This document shows positions 1 through 8,462 of a stretch of DNA of 64,000 bases, in pieces. The translations under genes and the position numbers were made by a program. Each line of letters begins with the position of its first letter. Positions within the stretch are counted from its first letter, which is position 1. Origin of the DNA: Myxococcales bacterium (GTDB lineage: Bacteria; Myxococcota_A; Polyangia; Polyangiales; Ga0077539); NCBI GenBank assembly GCA_013298625.1, contig JAAFIF010000021.1, forward strand, positions 46,533 to 110,532. The letters are read 5' to 3'. A model generated the notes under the pieces. It had not been told where the DNA came from. It did not search any database and was given only the letters and a program-made list of their open reading frames with translations.

Positions 1-1
1 C

Positions 2-988
2 GCGAGCCCATCCGTTACGCGCGATGGCCTCTCAATGATCGGCCGCTTTGGCAGCGCGGTATCGGGTGGGGATGTCAATCGCGACGGTTACGCGGACCTG
101 GTCGTGGGGGCGCCGGCTGTCGACGGCGCAGGTGGAAGCCGAAGCGGATCGGGCGCTGCGTACGTGTACTTCGGTTCTGCGACCGGCATCGCCCAGATGC
201 CGTCGCAGGCGCTCGACGGTCAGGCCGCGGGCGACTCGTTTGGCGGTCAGGTGAGCGTCGCTGGCGACGTCAACGGTGACGGGTTCGCCGACGCGATCAT
301 CGCAGCTCACACTGCTCGCGTGCCGACCGGCAGCGTCGCCGTGCACTTGGGGTCTGCTACAGGATTGTCACTTACGGCTCAGCGAACGCTCTCGGCGTCG
401 GCGGCGAGCGACTCGTTTGGTTGGACGATCGCTGCGGGGGGCGATGTCAACGGCGATGGCTATGCGGATGTCGCTGCGGGTGCAGCCAACGCAAACGACT
501 GGACCGGAAGTCTGTCGATCTGGTTGGGCGGGGCGAGCGGCGTCGAGGCGACGGCACAGCGGCGAGTCGGCGCAGCGATGGGCGCCGGGTTCGGATCTTC
601 TGCTTCGATGAGCGGCGATGTGAACGCTGACGGCTTCGATGACGTTGTCGTCGGCGCGGCTCGATCGCCGGTCTTGGGTCTCGCGGGCGCTGGCCGAGCG
701 TTTGTGTTTCTCGGGTCGATGAGCGGGGTTTCTGCGGCCGCAACGCACACGCTTGACGGGGTCGCTGCCGACGATGCGTTCGGAAGCGCAACGGCGATCG
801 TCGGCGATGTGAACGGCGACGGCGTCCAGGACTTCGTCGTTGGGGCGATCAATGCATCGACGTCGGGTCGCGATCGAGCGGGCGGGATCTCCGTCTACGC
901 CGGTGTTCGCGGCGCGGCTCCGATGCTGCTGCGCACGGTGTTTGGGGCAGCGAGCGGCGATGCGTTCGGCAGCGCGCTCTCGCTGTGA
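2..988 (+). CDS. FG-GAP repeat surface protein (5' truncated by window edge)
   Basis: The reading frame is already open at the first bases, so the N-terminus lies outside the window and 328 residues are visible. At least five copies of a FG-GAP/VCBS-like repeat are seen, each with a DxNxDG calcium-loop core followed by a hydrophobic strand (DVNRDGYADLVVGAP, DVNGDGFADAIIAA, DVNGDGYADVAAGA, DVNADGFDDVVVGA, DVNGDGVQDFVVGA). Such repeats fold into integrin-alpha-like propellers on secreted or surface proteins. The stop is followed by about 30 bases and then a convergent gene. It resembles the FG-GAP lipoprotein at 11664-13919, so a lipoprotein signal upstream is likely but not visible. Specific ligand unknown. 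Confidence 0.85.
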   Translation, partial: ASPSVTRDGLSMIGRFGSAVSGGDVNRDGYADLVVGAPAVDGAGGSRSGSGAAYVYFGSATGIAQMPSQALDGQAAGDSFGGQVSVAGDVNGDGFADAIIAAHTARVPTGSVAVHLGSATGLSLTAQRTLSASAASDSFGWTIAAGGDVNGDGYADVAAGAANANDWTGSLSIWLGGASGVEATAQRRVGAAMGAGFGSSASMSGDVNADGFDDVVVGAARSPVLGLAGAGRAFVFLGSMSGVSAAATHTLDGVAADDAFGSATAIVGDVNGDGVQDFVVGAINASTSGRDRAGGISVYAGVRGAAPMLLRTVFGAASGDAFGSALSL

Positions 989-1019
989 GCGATCGCCCTG
1001 TCCGGCGCAGGCCCATAAG

Positions 1020-1928
1020 CTACGCTGCCCGCGCGCGCCTCCGCAGCGGCCACAGCACCTGCTGCCAGAACCCGCTCGGAACAACCTCTCCCTCGTACAG
1101 CCCCACGTCCGCGGGCGGCCGTCGATCGCGGGGGTTGAAGTACGTCCCGAACACGAGGTCCCACACGATCAACAGCCCGCCGTAGTTGCGCTCGCCCTCG
1201 CGCGGGTCCCGCGAGTGGTGCCAGCGGTGCAGCGTCGGTGCGCTGATGATGTACTCGAGCGGGCCGAAGCGCAGGTCGGCGTTGACGTGCTGCAGCGGGA
1301 TGTGCGCGCTCGCGATGGCCGAGACCACCGCGAGCACCGCCGGCGGAGCGCCGAGGATGATCAGCGGAAACACCGCGGCCACGAGCGTCATCGCGGTGTC
1401 CCCCGCGTGCAGCCGCGCGCCGTTGAAGAAATACACTCGCCGCGCGTCGTGGTGAATCGCGTGCACCGGCCACGCCCAGCGCCATCGATGCTGCGCGCGG
1501 TGCACGGTGTAGCCCCCGAGCTCCGAGGCGAGCAGCGCGAGCGCGACCTGCGCGGCGAGCGGCCAGCGCGTGGGCCACAGGCCCGCGGGGCTGTGCGTCG
1601 CGGCGCCGAGGGCGAGCGAGGCGCGGACCAAGAGCGGCATCGCGGCGCTGCGGATGAGCACCGGCGCGAGCGCGACGCCGAGCAGCGCGTGACCCACGTC
1701 CGAGCGAAGGTCGTCGCGCGATTTGCGCCACGCGGGCTCGAACGGGATCACCCGCTCGAGCAGCAAGCACGCAGCGCCAGAGATCACGCCGCCGATCGCC
1801 GCGGCGAGCTCGGGGTCCATCGCTCGCGAGCGCATCGCCCAGAGCGTGAGCGCGACGGAGTTCGCGATCAGCAAGGGCCAAGCGAGGACCGAGAGCGCTC
1901 GGGCCGCCGCTACGCGCACGGAAAGCAC
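1020..1928 (-). CDS. Sterol desaturase / fatty acid hydroxylase family membrane protein
   Basis: This is a membrane di-iron hydroxylase-type protein of about 270-300 residues. The histidine clusters that ligate the iron pair are visible in order: HRAQH, HAIHH, HIPLQH and HRWHH, between hydrophobic segments. The family oxidises lipid substrates (sterols, fatty acids, carotenoids); the substrate here cannot be read. The first ATG (1835) would cut off a hydrophobic segment (ALSVLAWPLLIANSVALTLW). A GTG at 1928 (or 1919) is therefore preferred. That start lies inside the last codons of the upstream Cys-rich lipoprotein gene (stop at 1910), so the two are probably co-transcribed and translationally coupled. 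Start uncertain; family call good. Confidence 0.82.
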   Translation of the reverse strand: MLSVRVAAARALSVLAWPLLIANSVALTLWAMRSRAMDPELAAAIGGVISGAACLLLERVIPFEPAWRKSRDDLRSDVGHALLGVALAPVLIRSAAMPLLVRASLALGAATHSPAGLWPTRWPLAAQVALALLASELGGYTVHRAQHRWRWAWPVHAIHHDARRVYFFNGARLHAGDTAMTLVAAVFPLIILGAPPAVLAVVSAIASAHIPLQHVNADLRFGPLEYIISAPTLHRWHHSRDPREGERNYGGLLIVWDLVFGTYFNPRDRRPPADVGLYEGEVVPSGFWQQVLWPLRRRARAA

Positions 1929-3220
1929 ATCTGCGAAGTGAGCCGACACACCCCGTTGCAGCAGCGCTGGCCGACTCCGCAGACTGTTCCGCATGCGCCG
2001 CAGTGGGTGTTGCTGCCGTTGAGGTCGGTCTCGTACCCGTTGGCGGGGTCGCGATCGCAGTCGCCGCGGTGCGCATCGCACGCTGCGCCGTACTTGCATC
2101 GCCCTGCGTTGCACGTGGCCGTGTAGCCCGTGGGCGCGGCTGCGCAACGATAGCCGCAGCCACCGCAGTCGCGAACGTCCGCCGCCCAGTTGGCGCAGTA
2201 CGAGCCGCAGGTGTTCTGCGCGCAGCCGACGCAGGTCGGACCGCCGAGGCCGCGGGTGCACGCGCCGTTGACGCCGCAGCTCAGCCCGCAGCGGCCGCAG
2301 TGGGCGGGGTTGCCGTCGAGCGCGCTCTCGCAGCCGTTGGCGGCGTTGCCGTCGCAGTCGCCGAAGCCCGTGTTGCACGTGTACGAGCAGAGCCCAGCGC
2401 TGCACTGGGCGCTCGCGTTGGCGCGCGCGGCGCAGGCCTGTCCGCAGCGGCCGCAGTGCGCGACGGTGCGCGCGAGGTCGACCTCGCAGCCGTTTGCGGC
2501 GTTGCCGTCGCAGTTGCCGAAGTTGGCGCGGCACACGCTGCTGCAGATCCCCGCGGCGCACACGGCGGTGCTGTTGGCGGGCGTAGGGCACGCGTTGTCG
2601 CAAGCGCCGCAGTGGGTCGGCGACGAGGTGAGCTCGACGCACGAGCTGCCGCACAGCGTTTGTCCTGCGGGGCAGCTCGAGATGCAGCGGCCGGCGACCG
2701 CGTCGCAGCTCGGCGTCGGCGCGGCGCAGCGATCGCCGCAGCGGGCGCAGTGGGTCGCTGTTCCGAGCGAGGATTCGCAGCCGTTGCCCCAGGCGCCGTC
2801 ACAGTTGCCGAAGCCCGTCACGCAGCTGTTTTCGCAGGTCCCGGCGACGCAGCTGGTCGTCGCGTTGGCCGGGGCGACGCATCGCGTGCCGCACGCTCCG
2901 CAGTTCGCGGGGTCGCGGTTCGGATCGACGCACTGGCCGTTGCACGGGGTCATCCCCACTGGGCACGTAGCGGCGCTGTCTGCCGCCGCGTCGCTGCTGG
3001 GGGCGCGAGCATCGACGACGTCTGGAGCGCTCGAGCGGTCGTCGATCTGCGCGTCGGGCAGAGGAGCCACGCTCGAGTCGGCCTGCGCGTCGTCGGGCGC
3101 GGCGCTGTCGACCAGGGTCGTGTCCGCCGCGGCGTCGCGTTCTCGCATGGGAACCGACGTGCACGCAGCGAGAGACACAGCGCAGAGCCCGAGACGCAAA
3201 CGAAACAACGACGGCGACAT
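1910..3220 (-). CDS. Cys-rich repeat lipoprotein (CGxCxxxC repeats)
   Basis: A 436-residue secreted lipoprotein with lipobox LAAC (Cys20), followed by an Asp/Ser/Ala-rich linker (about 30-85) and then a long disulfide-rich region. Seven modules carry a core of type CGxCxxxC (CGACGTRC, CARCGDRC, CGACDNAC, CGRCGQAC, CGRCGLSC, CGGCGYRC, CGACGTVC). These alternate with FGNCDG/FGDCDGNAANGCE segments. Such proteins are common in Polyangiales; from memory some carry the mistaken label tryptophan synthase alpha chain, for which nothing here argues. A stable extracellular display or adhesion role is plausible but not shown. The 3' end overlaps the start of the sterol-desaturase-like gene. Confidence 0.85.
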   Translation of the reverse strand: MSPSLFRLRLGLCAVSLAACTSVPMRERDAAADTTLVDSAAPDDAQADSSVAPLPDAQIDDRSSAPDVVDARAPSSDAAADSAATCPVGMTPCNGQCVDPNRDPANCGACGTRCVAPANATTSCVAGTCENSCVTGFGNCDGAWGNGCESSLGTATHCARCGDRCAAPTPSCDAVAGRCISSCPAGQTLCGSSCVELTSSPTHCGACDNACPTPANSTAVCAAGICSSVCRANFGNCDGNAANGCEVDLARTVAHCGRCGQACAARANASAQCSAGLCSYTCNTGFGDCDGNAANGCESALDGNPAHCGRCGLSCGVNGACTRGLGGPTCVGCAQNTCGSYCANWAADVRDCGGCGYRCAAAPTGYTATCNAGRCKYGAACDAHRGDCDRDPANGYETDLNGSNTHCGACGTVCGVGQRCCNGVCRLTSQMCFPCA

Positions 3221-3257
3221 CGACCCATGAGCGTACGCGATTGCGCGCGTCGCGGGG

Positions 3258-4205
3258 TCAGTCGAGGGTGACGCAGACCTTTCCCGAGAGCGTTCCTGCG
3301 GCCATGGCGCGCTGCGCGTCGGGGACCTGGTCGAGCGCGACGCGTCGCGCGATGCGAGGGACGAGCACCTCGCGCGCTGCCAGCTCGGCCAGCGCCGTGA
3401 GCAGCGCCGCGTCTGTAGTCAGCATAAACGGCGAGCAACGCTGCTTGGACGTGACCCTCGCCCACGCCGCCGCCGCGAACACAGCAGGCCGCGGAACAGT
3501 ATTCACGTACCACCCCGCGTCGGTGAGCCGCTTGCGCGCCGTCCCGAACGTGCTCGAGGCCGCCGCGTCGAACACCACGTCGTACCGCGCCTCGACCTCG
3601 CTCCACTCCGCGCTCTTGTAGTCAATCACCGCGTCCGCGCCGATCGACCGCACGTACTCCACGTTGGACGTCGAACACACACCCGTGACCTTCGCGCCGA
3701 GGTGCTTCGCGATCTGAACGCCGCTCGCTCCCACGGCCCCCGACGCGCCGGTGATCAGCACCGACTGCCCCGCGCGCAGCCCGGCGATGTCCCGCAGCGC
3801 CTGCAGCGCCGTGCCCGAAGCCACAGGCAGACACGCCGCGCGCTCGTCGCTGACCCCGTCGGGCGTGCGCGCGATCAGCTTCGTCGAGATCGCGACGAAC
3901 TCCGCGCACGCGCCCTTTCCTCGCATCGGGTCGATCGATCCGAACACGCGGTCGCCGACGGCGTAGCCCTTCACGTCCGCGCCGACCGCCGCGATTTCGC
4001 CAGCGAAATCCTTGCCCGTGATCGCAGGCAGCCTCGGCATGCGAAGCCATCGCAGCATCCCCGCGCGCAGCTTGAAGTCCACGGGGTTCAAGCTCGCGAC
4101 GCGCACCCGCACGAGCACCTCGTCGGGCGCTGCCACGGGTTGCGCGATCTCGCGCACAGAGAGAACGGACTCGTCGCCGTAGCGATCGAACATCGAGGCA
4201 CGCAT
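3258..4205 (-). CDS. NAD(P)-dependent alcohol dehydrogenase / quinone oxidoreductase (MDR family)
   Basis: A 315-residue medium-chain dehydrogenase/reductase of the zinc-independent quinone-oxidoreductase branch. The N-terminal GroES-like half has the typical run EVLVRVRVASLNPVDFKLR and ITGKDFAGEIAAVG. The C-terminal Rossmann half has the nucleotide loop ITGASGAVGASGVQIAK. No structural-zinc cysteine cluster is present, as expected for the NADPH:quinone reductase branch. The start at 4205 (MRASMFDRYG) matches the usual family N-terminus; an ATG 36 bases upstream (4241) is possible. It lies 37 bases downstream of the Cys-rich lipoprotein start on the same strand, without obvious functional link. 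The physiological substrate is unknown. Confidence 0.88.
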   Translation of the reverse strand: MRASMFDRYGDESVLSVREIAQPVAAPDEVLVRVRVASLNPVDFKLRAGMLRWLRMPRLPAITGKDFAGEIAAVGADVKGYAVGDRVFGSIDPMRGKGACAEFVAISTKLIARTPDGVSDERAACLPVASGTALQALRDIAGLRAGQSVLITGASGAVGASGVQIAKHLGAKVTGVCSTSNVEYVRSIGADAVIDYKSAEWSEVEARYDVVFDAAASSTFGTARKRLTDAGWYVNTVPRPAVFAAAAWARVTSKQRCSPFMLTTDAALLTALAELAAREVLVPRIARRVALDQVPDAQRAMAAGTLSGKVCVTLD

Positions 4206-4271
4206 GCGCTTGCTATCGAACGAAGCCCCCGTCGATGGCAAGCCCGCGCGATCACGCGCAGGGCGCGCCGC

Positions 4272-4475
4272 TCAGAACCCGAGCGCGCGCCAGGTGTTCG
4301 GGCCGACCACGCCGTCGGCGTCCAGCCCGTTGCTGCTCTGAAAGTCCACCACGGCGGCCTCGGTGGCCTCGCCGAACACGCCGTCGACCTCGATGTCGTA
4401 TCCCGCGTCCACGAGGGCTTGTTGGAGGTTTTCGACGCTGTCGCCGCGCGCGCCGCGCTCGATCATTCCTGGCAT
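4272..4475 (-). CDS. Small peptidoglycan-binding domain protein
   Basis: A 67-residue protein that is almost entirely one PG_binding_1 fold: GDSVENLQQALVDAGYDIEV, then DGVFGEATEAAVVDFQ and DGVVGPNTWRAL. This three-helix module binds the peptidoglycan stem or glycan and usually decorates hydrolases; here it stands alone with no signal peptide or catalytic domain. The start at 4475 is preferred over an upstream ATG at 4553 because AGAGG lies about 8 bases upstream and the family fold begins shortly after. Free-standing modules of this size occur in myxobacteria; whether it is exported is not visible. Confidence 0.78.
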   Translation of the reverse strand: MPGMIERGARGDSVENLQQALVDAGYDIEVDGVFGEATEAAVVDFQSSNGLDADGVVGPNTWRALGF

Positions 4476-4628
4476 GGTGAGACCTCTGCGAGTCTTTCTA
4501 GAGCCGACGTTGGCTCTGTCGCGATGAGAAGCGCTCGACCGCCATGCTGTCAATCGGCGACTGATTTCACAGGGTTGCAGAGCGCTCTCGCGCAGTAGGT
4601 GAACCTGCGCGGATGTGCCGCGCGACGA

Positions 4629-6344
4629 TCACGGCGCGAGGCGGGTGAAGCTCGACCGACGCGCGCGATCGCCGAGTCCGAGCTGCCCGTCCGCGTTTTC
4701 GCCGGTGCACCAGAGGGCGTCGTCTTCGGTCATCAAGCACGAGTTGAAGCGCCCCGCGGCGAGCATCCGGATCGGCGCGGTGAAGTTGGCGCGCGTCAGC
4801 ATCGAAGCGCTCGTCGTGGTCCCGAGGCCGAGCTGCCCCTCGTCGTTGCGTCCCAGCGACCACAGCTCTCCTGCGCGCGTGTGGACCAAGAGCGTAAACG
4901 TCTCGACGGAGCCAGCTTCGACGGCGCCCATCGTCGCCACGAGCCCCGGAGAGACCCTCGGCGCTGGCCCGAACAACGGGCTCGCCGCGCCCCAGCAGTG
5001 CAGCTCGCCGGAGTTGCCGCGCAGCGCGCACGCGGCGTCCTGCCCCATCGTGAGCCCGCGCCAATCGGTCTCGGCCCCGACGCGGGCGGGGGCGCGGATC
5101 TGTGAAGGGTTGTTCGAGCCCATCCCGAGCTGCGCGCCGAGGTTGCGGCCCCAGCAGTAGAGCGCGCCGCCGTCGCGAATCGCGCAGGTGTGGCCCTGGC
5201 CGAGGGCGACTTCGTTCCATCCGCCCGAGGGCAGGACTTCGACGGGGCGGCCGATGTCTGCGCTGTCGAACGGGTCGTCCTGGCCGAGCTGTCCCTCGTG
5301 GTTGGCGCCCCAGCAGTACAGCCGTCCCGTGTTGGTGATCGCGCAGAAGTGCTCGTATCCCCCAGCGATCGTCTGCGCGTCGCAGAGGCCTCGGACGACG
5401 GTGGGCGTGGCGCGGTCCATGGTGTCGCCTTGGGCGAGCTCGGCGTTGGCGTTGCGACCCCAGCACCACACGCCGCGGCTCGCGTCGATGGCGCAAGCGG
5501 CGCCTGCAGAGACCGCGACCGAGAGCCACCGGGGAAGGGTCTCGCCGATGAGCGTCGGGCGCTCGCGGTCGGTGCGCGCTCCGTCGCCGATGGCGCCGCG
5601 CTCTCCGTTGCCCCAGCAGCGCAAGAGCCCGCGCTGCACGGCGCAGACGTTGTCGGTGCGGACGGCGAGGTCGAACGCTGTCACTGGGTCGCTCTGTGCT
5701 TGTCCGCACGCGAGCGGCGCGCCGCGTCCTTCGCTCGCGTCGACGACGGCCGGGCGAGCGTCGATCGCCACCGATGCGTCCAGCGAAAACTCTGGCGGAA
5801 CCACGACCGTAGGAAGCTCGACCGCGACGCACCGCCCGTCGTCTCCGCACGTGGCCGACTGCTCGATGCATCGCCGAGACACCGTGCACTGCTCGGGCGC
5901 GACGGCGGTGCAGCCGAGCGCGCGATCCGAGCACTGCGCATTGAAGAACAGCTTCGCCTGCTGCGGAACGCCTTCGATGAGCGACAGCCGCTGCACGCGC
6001 TCGATCTCGAACGCCGGCTGCGTCGCGCTCGCCTCGACGCTCAGCGTCGCGAGCAGCGTGACGGTCCCGCTGCGCGCCTCGCCTTGCTTCGGCACGATCG
6101 TGAGCGTCCCCGGTACGGTGAGGCCCGGGTCCGTCGCAGGCCCCGCGCGCAGCCGCGCCGCGACCAGCTCTTGATACGTCGGCCGTCCCGACCGCGCGAC
6201 GAGCGAGAGCCTCGCGCGCCGAGCGCTGTCCACGTTGCTCTCGACGGCGATCGTCACCTGCGTCGGTCGTGTTCTGCACGCGGCGAGCGCGCTCAGCGCG
6301 GCGATGGTGATGGCTGTTGCCGACAGCCGCGCGGAGGCTCGCAT
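4629..6344 (-). CDS. RCC1-repeat lipoprotein with Cys-rich N-terminal domain
   Basis: A 571-residue lipoprotein (lipobox LAAC, Cys23). Residues about 24-180 form a predicted beta-rich domain ending in a cysteine cluster (AQCSDRALGC, EQCTVSRRC, ATCGDDGRC). A short linker follows, and then seven RCC1/ALS2-type blades, recognisable by xCWGxNxxGQLGxG cores (RCWGNGERGAIGDG, WCWGRNANAELAQG, YCWGANHEGQLGQ, YCWGRNLGAQLGMG, and weaker copies). RCC1 repeats fold as a seven-bladed propeller, commonly a protein-interaction platform. The N-terminal domain resembles that of the FG-GAP lipoprotein at 11664-13919. Function unknown; likely outer-membrane-anchored and facing outward. Confidence 0.85.
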   Translation of the reverse strand: MRASARLSATAITIAALSALAACRTRPTQVTIAVESNVDSARRARLSLVARSGRPTYQELVAARLRAGPATDPGLTVPGTLTIVPKQGEARSGTVTLLATLSVEASATQPAFEIERVQRLSLIEGVPQQAKLFFNAQCSDRALGCTAVAPEQCTVSRRCIEQSATCGDDGRCVAVELPTVVVPPEFSLDASVAIDARPAVVDASEGRGAPLACGQAQSDPVTAFDLAVRTDNVCAVQRGLLRCWGNGERGAIGDGARTDRERPTLIGETLPRWLSVAVSAGAACAIDASRGVWCWGRNANAELAQGDTMDRATPTVVRGLCDAQTIAGGYEHFCAITNTGRLYCWGANHEGQLGQDDPFDSADIGRPVEVLPSGGWNEVALGQGHTCAIRDGGALYCWGRNLGAQLGMGSNNPSQIRAPARVGAETDWRGLTMGQDAACALRGNSGELHCWGAASPLFGPAPRVSPGLVATMGAVEAGSVETFTLLVHTRAGELWSLGRNDEGQLGLGTTTSASMLTRANFTAPIRMLAAGRFNSCLMTEDDALWCTGENADGQLGLGDRARRSSFTRLAP

Positions 6345-6429
6345 CGCGGACCATTGGACGCAGGCGATGCGACCGAGGTCAACTGCGTTCTTGATCCGGT
6401 TCGAGCGCGTACGAGCGATTATTTACCGC

Positions 6430-7206
6430 TTAAAACGCGGACGATATCGAGAGCGACGCGCCGTGCTCGTGCACGCTGATCGAGGGCAGCATCGCGACCG
6501 TCGCGGGCGCGCGACGCTGAGCGCGACGGTCGCTGTTCGCTGGCGCAGGCTCGGCGGTGAGCTCGAACGCGGTGGCCATCCCGAGCATCGGCATCACGCC
6601 GCTGAGGGTGCCGAGGACGATCCAGCCGCCGAGCGACGTGAGGCGCGTGAAGATCCCCGCCATGGTGAGCAGGGTTCCGACGGCGGTGCCTGCCCAGAAG
6701 CCGCCAAACGTCGCCCAGTAGCTTCCGCGCACCCCTGTTTGCGACGCGGCGAGCACGTACGCCGCGGGGACCGCGAAGCTCGATCCGACGCCGAGTCCGA
6801 CGCCGAGCGCGATCGCCGCGCCCGACCCCCCCGAACAGCTGAACGGCGAGCAGGTCAACAGCGGCACCGTCACGCCGAGCAGCGTCACCCCGCCGGCCAG
6901 CGCGATGGCCCCGAGCCCCGCGAGGCCTGCGACCGCCAGCCGCGTCGCGCGTCGCTCGTGAACCATCGCGCGCGGGTCCACCGCGCTCTGTGGCAGCTCT
7001 CGGTCGAGATCGACGCTGCTCGGCGCGGGCTCGGTCGGGACTCTGATCGGCCCGAGCTCGACCGAGGCCGCCGGCTGTTCTTGCTCGCCCGACTGCTGTG
7101 CCGCTGCGCTGGGCGCGAGCAGCGCGATCGACGCGGCCACGCTCAGCGCGGCCAGCGCTGGTGTTGTACTGTTTGTTCCCTTGCCTCGCCACGCGCGGTC
7201 CACCAT
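6430..7206 (-). CDS. Hypothetical exported membrane protein
   Basis: 258 residues, not recognised. A signal-peptide-like N-terminus (hydrophobic run ending APSAAAQQ) is followed by a Gln/Glu/Pro-rich linker to about residue 75. Several Gly/Ala-rich hydrophobic segments come next (GLAGLGAIALAGGVTLLGV, GSGAAIALGVGLGVGSSFAV, a TFGGFWAGTAVGTLLTMAG region), and then a short polar tail ending in HEHGASLSISSAF. Layouts of this kind occur in myxobacterial proteins with small C-terminal membrane or beta-barrel-like regions. The ATG at 7206 was chosen because the signal peptide follows it. It diverges from the DUF2809 gene (7228). No function can be assigned. Confidence 0.7.
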   Translation of the reverse strand: MVDRAWRGKGTNSTTPALAALSVAASIALLAPSAAAQQSGEQEQPAASVELGPIRVPTEPAPSSVDLDRELPQSAVDPRAMVHERRATRLAVAGLAGLGAIALAGGVTLLGVTVPLLTCSPFSCSGGSGAAIALGVGLGVGSSFAVPAAYVLAASQTGVRGSYWATFGGFWAGTAVGTLLTMAGIFTRLTSLGGWIVLGTLSGVMPMLGMATAFELTAEPAPANSDRRAQRRAPATVAMLPSISVHEHGASLSISSAF

Positions 7207-7227
7207 GGGCAGAGATCGTACACAGCC

Positions 7228-7632
7228 GTGCGGCACGTCGGTGCTGCGTTGAACGACCGAGCGACGACTCGGCGTCGCGCGGCGGCGCTCGTGCTGCTCA
7301 GCCTCGCGGTGGGCGGGTTCGTGCTCGCGTATCGAGGGCCGGGCAGGGCGCTCGTGCGAGGTCACCTGGGCGACGTCGCCGTTGTGCTGTGCGTGTACTT
7401 CGCGCTCGCGGTCGCGACGCGGCTCTCGTCGCGCGTTCGGCTCGCGGTGGTGGCGGCGATCGCCGTCGCGACGGAGCTCTTTCAAGCGGTCTCGCCAGCG
7501 CTCTCGCGCTCGACGCTCGTGGACCTGACCGTGGGCCGCACGTTCGACCCGTGGGACCTCGTCGCGTACGCGCTCGGCCTCGCGATCGCGTACGTCGCGG
7601 ACCGCCGTTGGGTCGATCCCCCGAGCGACTGA
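7228..7632 (+). CDS. DUF2809 family small membrane protein
   Basis: About 134 residues with four hydrophobic segments. The C-terminal half carries the hallmark of DUF2809: an RGHLGDVAVVLCVYF segment, an AIAVATELFQAV segment and a closing FDPWDLVAYALGLAIAYVAD. These are typical of small polytopic proteins distantly related to VanZ. There is no ATG in a suitable place; GTG at 7228 or TTG at 7249 are the likely starts. The gene diverges from the exported membrane protein ending at 7206, so the 21 bases between them must hold overlapping expression signals. Biochemical role unknown. Confidence 0.72.
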   Translation: MRHVGAALNDRATTRRRAAALVLLSLAVGGFVLAYRGPGRALVRGHLGDVAVVLCVYFALAVATRLSSRVRLAVVAAIAVATELFQAVSPALSRSTLVDLTVGRTFDPWDLVAYALGLAIAYVADRRWVDPPSD

Positions 7633-7657
7633 GCGCCGCGGCGCGTAGACCGCCCTG

Positions 7658-8134
7658 TCAGGCTTCGACGAAGCCGAGCCGCGCATACAGGGCGCGCGCG
7701 GGGCTCGCGGGGTGCACCGCGAGGCGCGCGAGAGGCTCGTTGTGCGAGGCGAGCGCGGCGAGCGACCGTGTCGCGATCCACGAGCCGATCCCCTCGCGTT
7801 GCGCGCTCGGATGCACGATCAAGTGCGCGAGCAGCGGCAGCGATTCGTACGTCGTCACCAGGCTCGCCGCGACGATGGTCTCTGCGTCGACGACGACGAA
7901 GCTCGCGCTCGCGACGAACGGCCCGTACGCGCCGTCCATGGTCCGGTTGATTTCGGCGAGGCCCTCATCGGGGTCGTTCTCTTCTTGGTCGGGTCCGCCC
8001 AGGTAGGCCAGAAAGAGCAGCGCGCCCAAGGCCGCGCGGTCGTCGTCTCGGATGTGCCTCGCGTCGAGGGCGCGCCGGGGCGCCGCCGCGCTGGGCAAAT
8101 CCTGCAGGGTGCGTGTCATGCGAACTCGCTTCAT
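7658..8134 (-). CDS. GNAT family N-acetyltransferase
   Basis: A 158-residue protein with the GNAT acyl-CoA fold. A central strand VAASLVTTYESLPLLAHLIVHP is followed by the acetyl-CoA pyrophosphate-binding loop QREGIGSWIATRSL (Q/R-x-x-G-x-G/A). The family C-terminus is RLAVHPASPARALYARLGF, the usual NxxAxxLYxxxGF variant. Substrate unknown. Starts at 8134 or 8119 are both possible. It converges on the DUF2809 gene (25 bases between stops) and diverges from the AraC-type regulator, with an unusually AT-rich stretch (about 8257-8312) in the shared upstream region. Confidence 0.82.
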   Translation of the reverse strand: MKRVRMTRTLQDLPSAAAPRRALDARHIRDDDRAALGALLFLAYLGGPDQEENDPDEGLAEINRTMDGAYGPFVASASFVVVDAETIVAASLVTTYESLPLLAHLIVHPSAQREGIGSWIATRSLAALASHNEPLARLAVHPASPARALYARLGFVEA

Positions 8135-8462
8135 CGCGTGTGCGTCGACCGTACCGTGCCGCGCCGCCGCGGTGCTGCGGACCCGACCTGCACGCGGGCC
8201 TGGTCGAGCGCTCGCGGCGGCCGCAGGCACGCCCTCTGAAATACGTCTAACAGTCGCGTCATGGGAAATTTGCTGACCAAATGAGGGGAGATTTTGAAAA
8301 TTGATGCGCTGCGTTGTCTGGGGAGTCATGCGATCCTTTCGGCGCGACCCCCCCGATGTCGAAGGCAGCCGCGATGACGGATCGAGCGTTGGCGACGCCG
8401 CACGGGCGACGGTCTTCGAGCTCGTGTCGAGCGGCGGGTTGCGCGAGGGATCGTCGCGCGCG
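8135..8462. other. Intergenic region between divergent GNAT and AraC genes
   Basis: About 330 bases without a confident gene. The stretch 8257-8312 is conspicuously AT-rich against the background and holds an AGGGGAG at 8284-8290 upstream of an in-frame ATG at 8304. The AraC-type protein could therefore start there, about 50 residues longer than the family norm. The region probably carries the promoters of both flanking genes; no clear -35/-10 pair was identified. Confidence 0.4.

Noticed and set aside
1910..3220. Tryptophan synthase alpha chain
   Set aside because: This label is sometimes attached to CGxC repeat proteins, but there is no TIM-barrel sequence; the protein is a Cys-rich lipoprotein.
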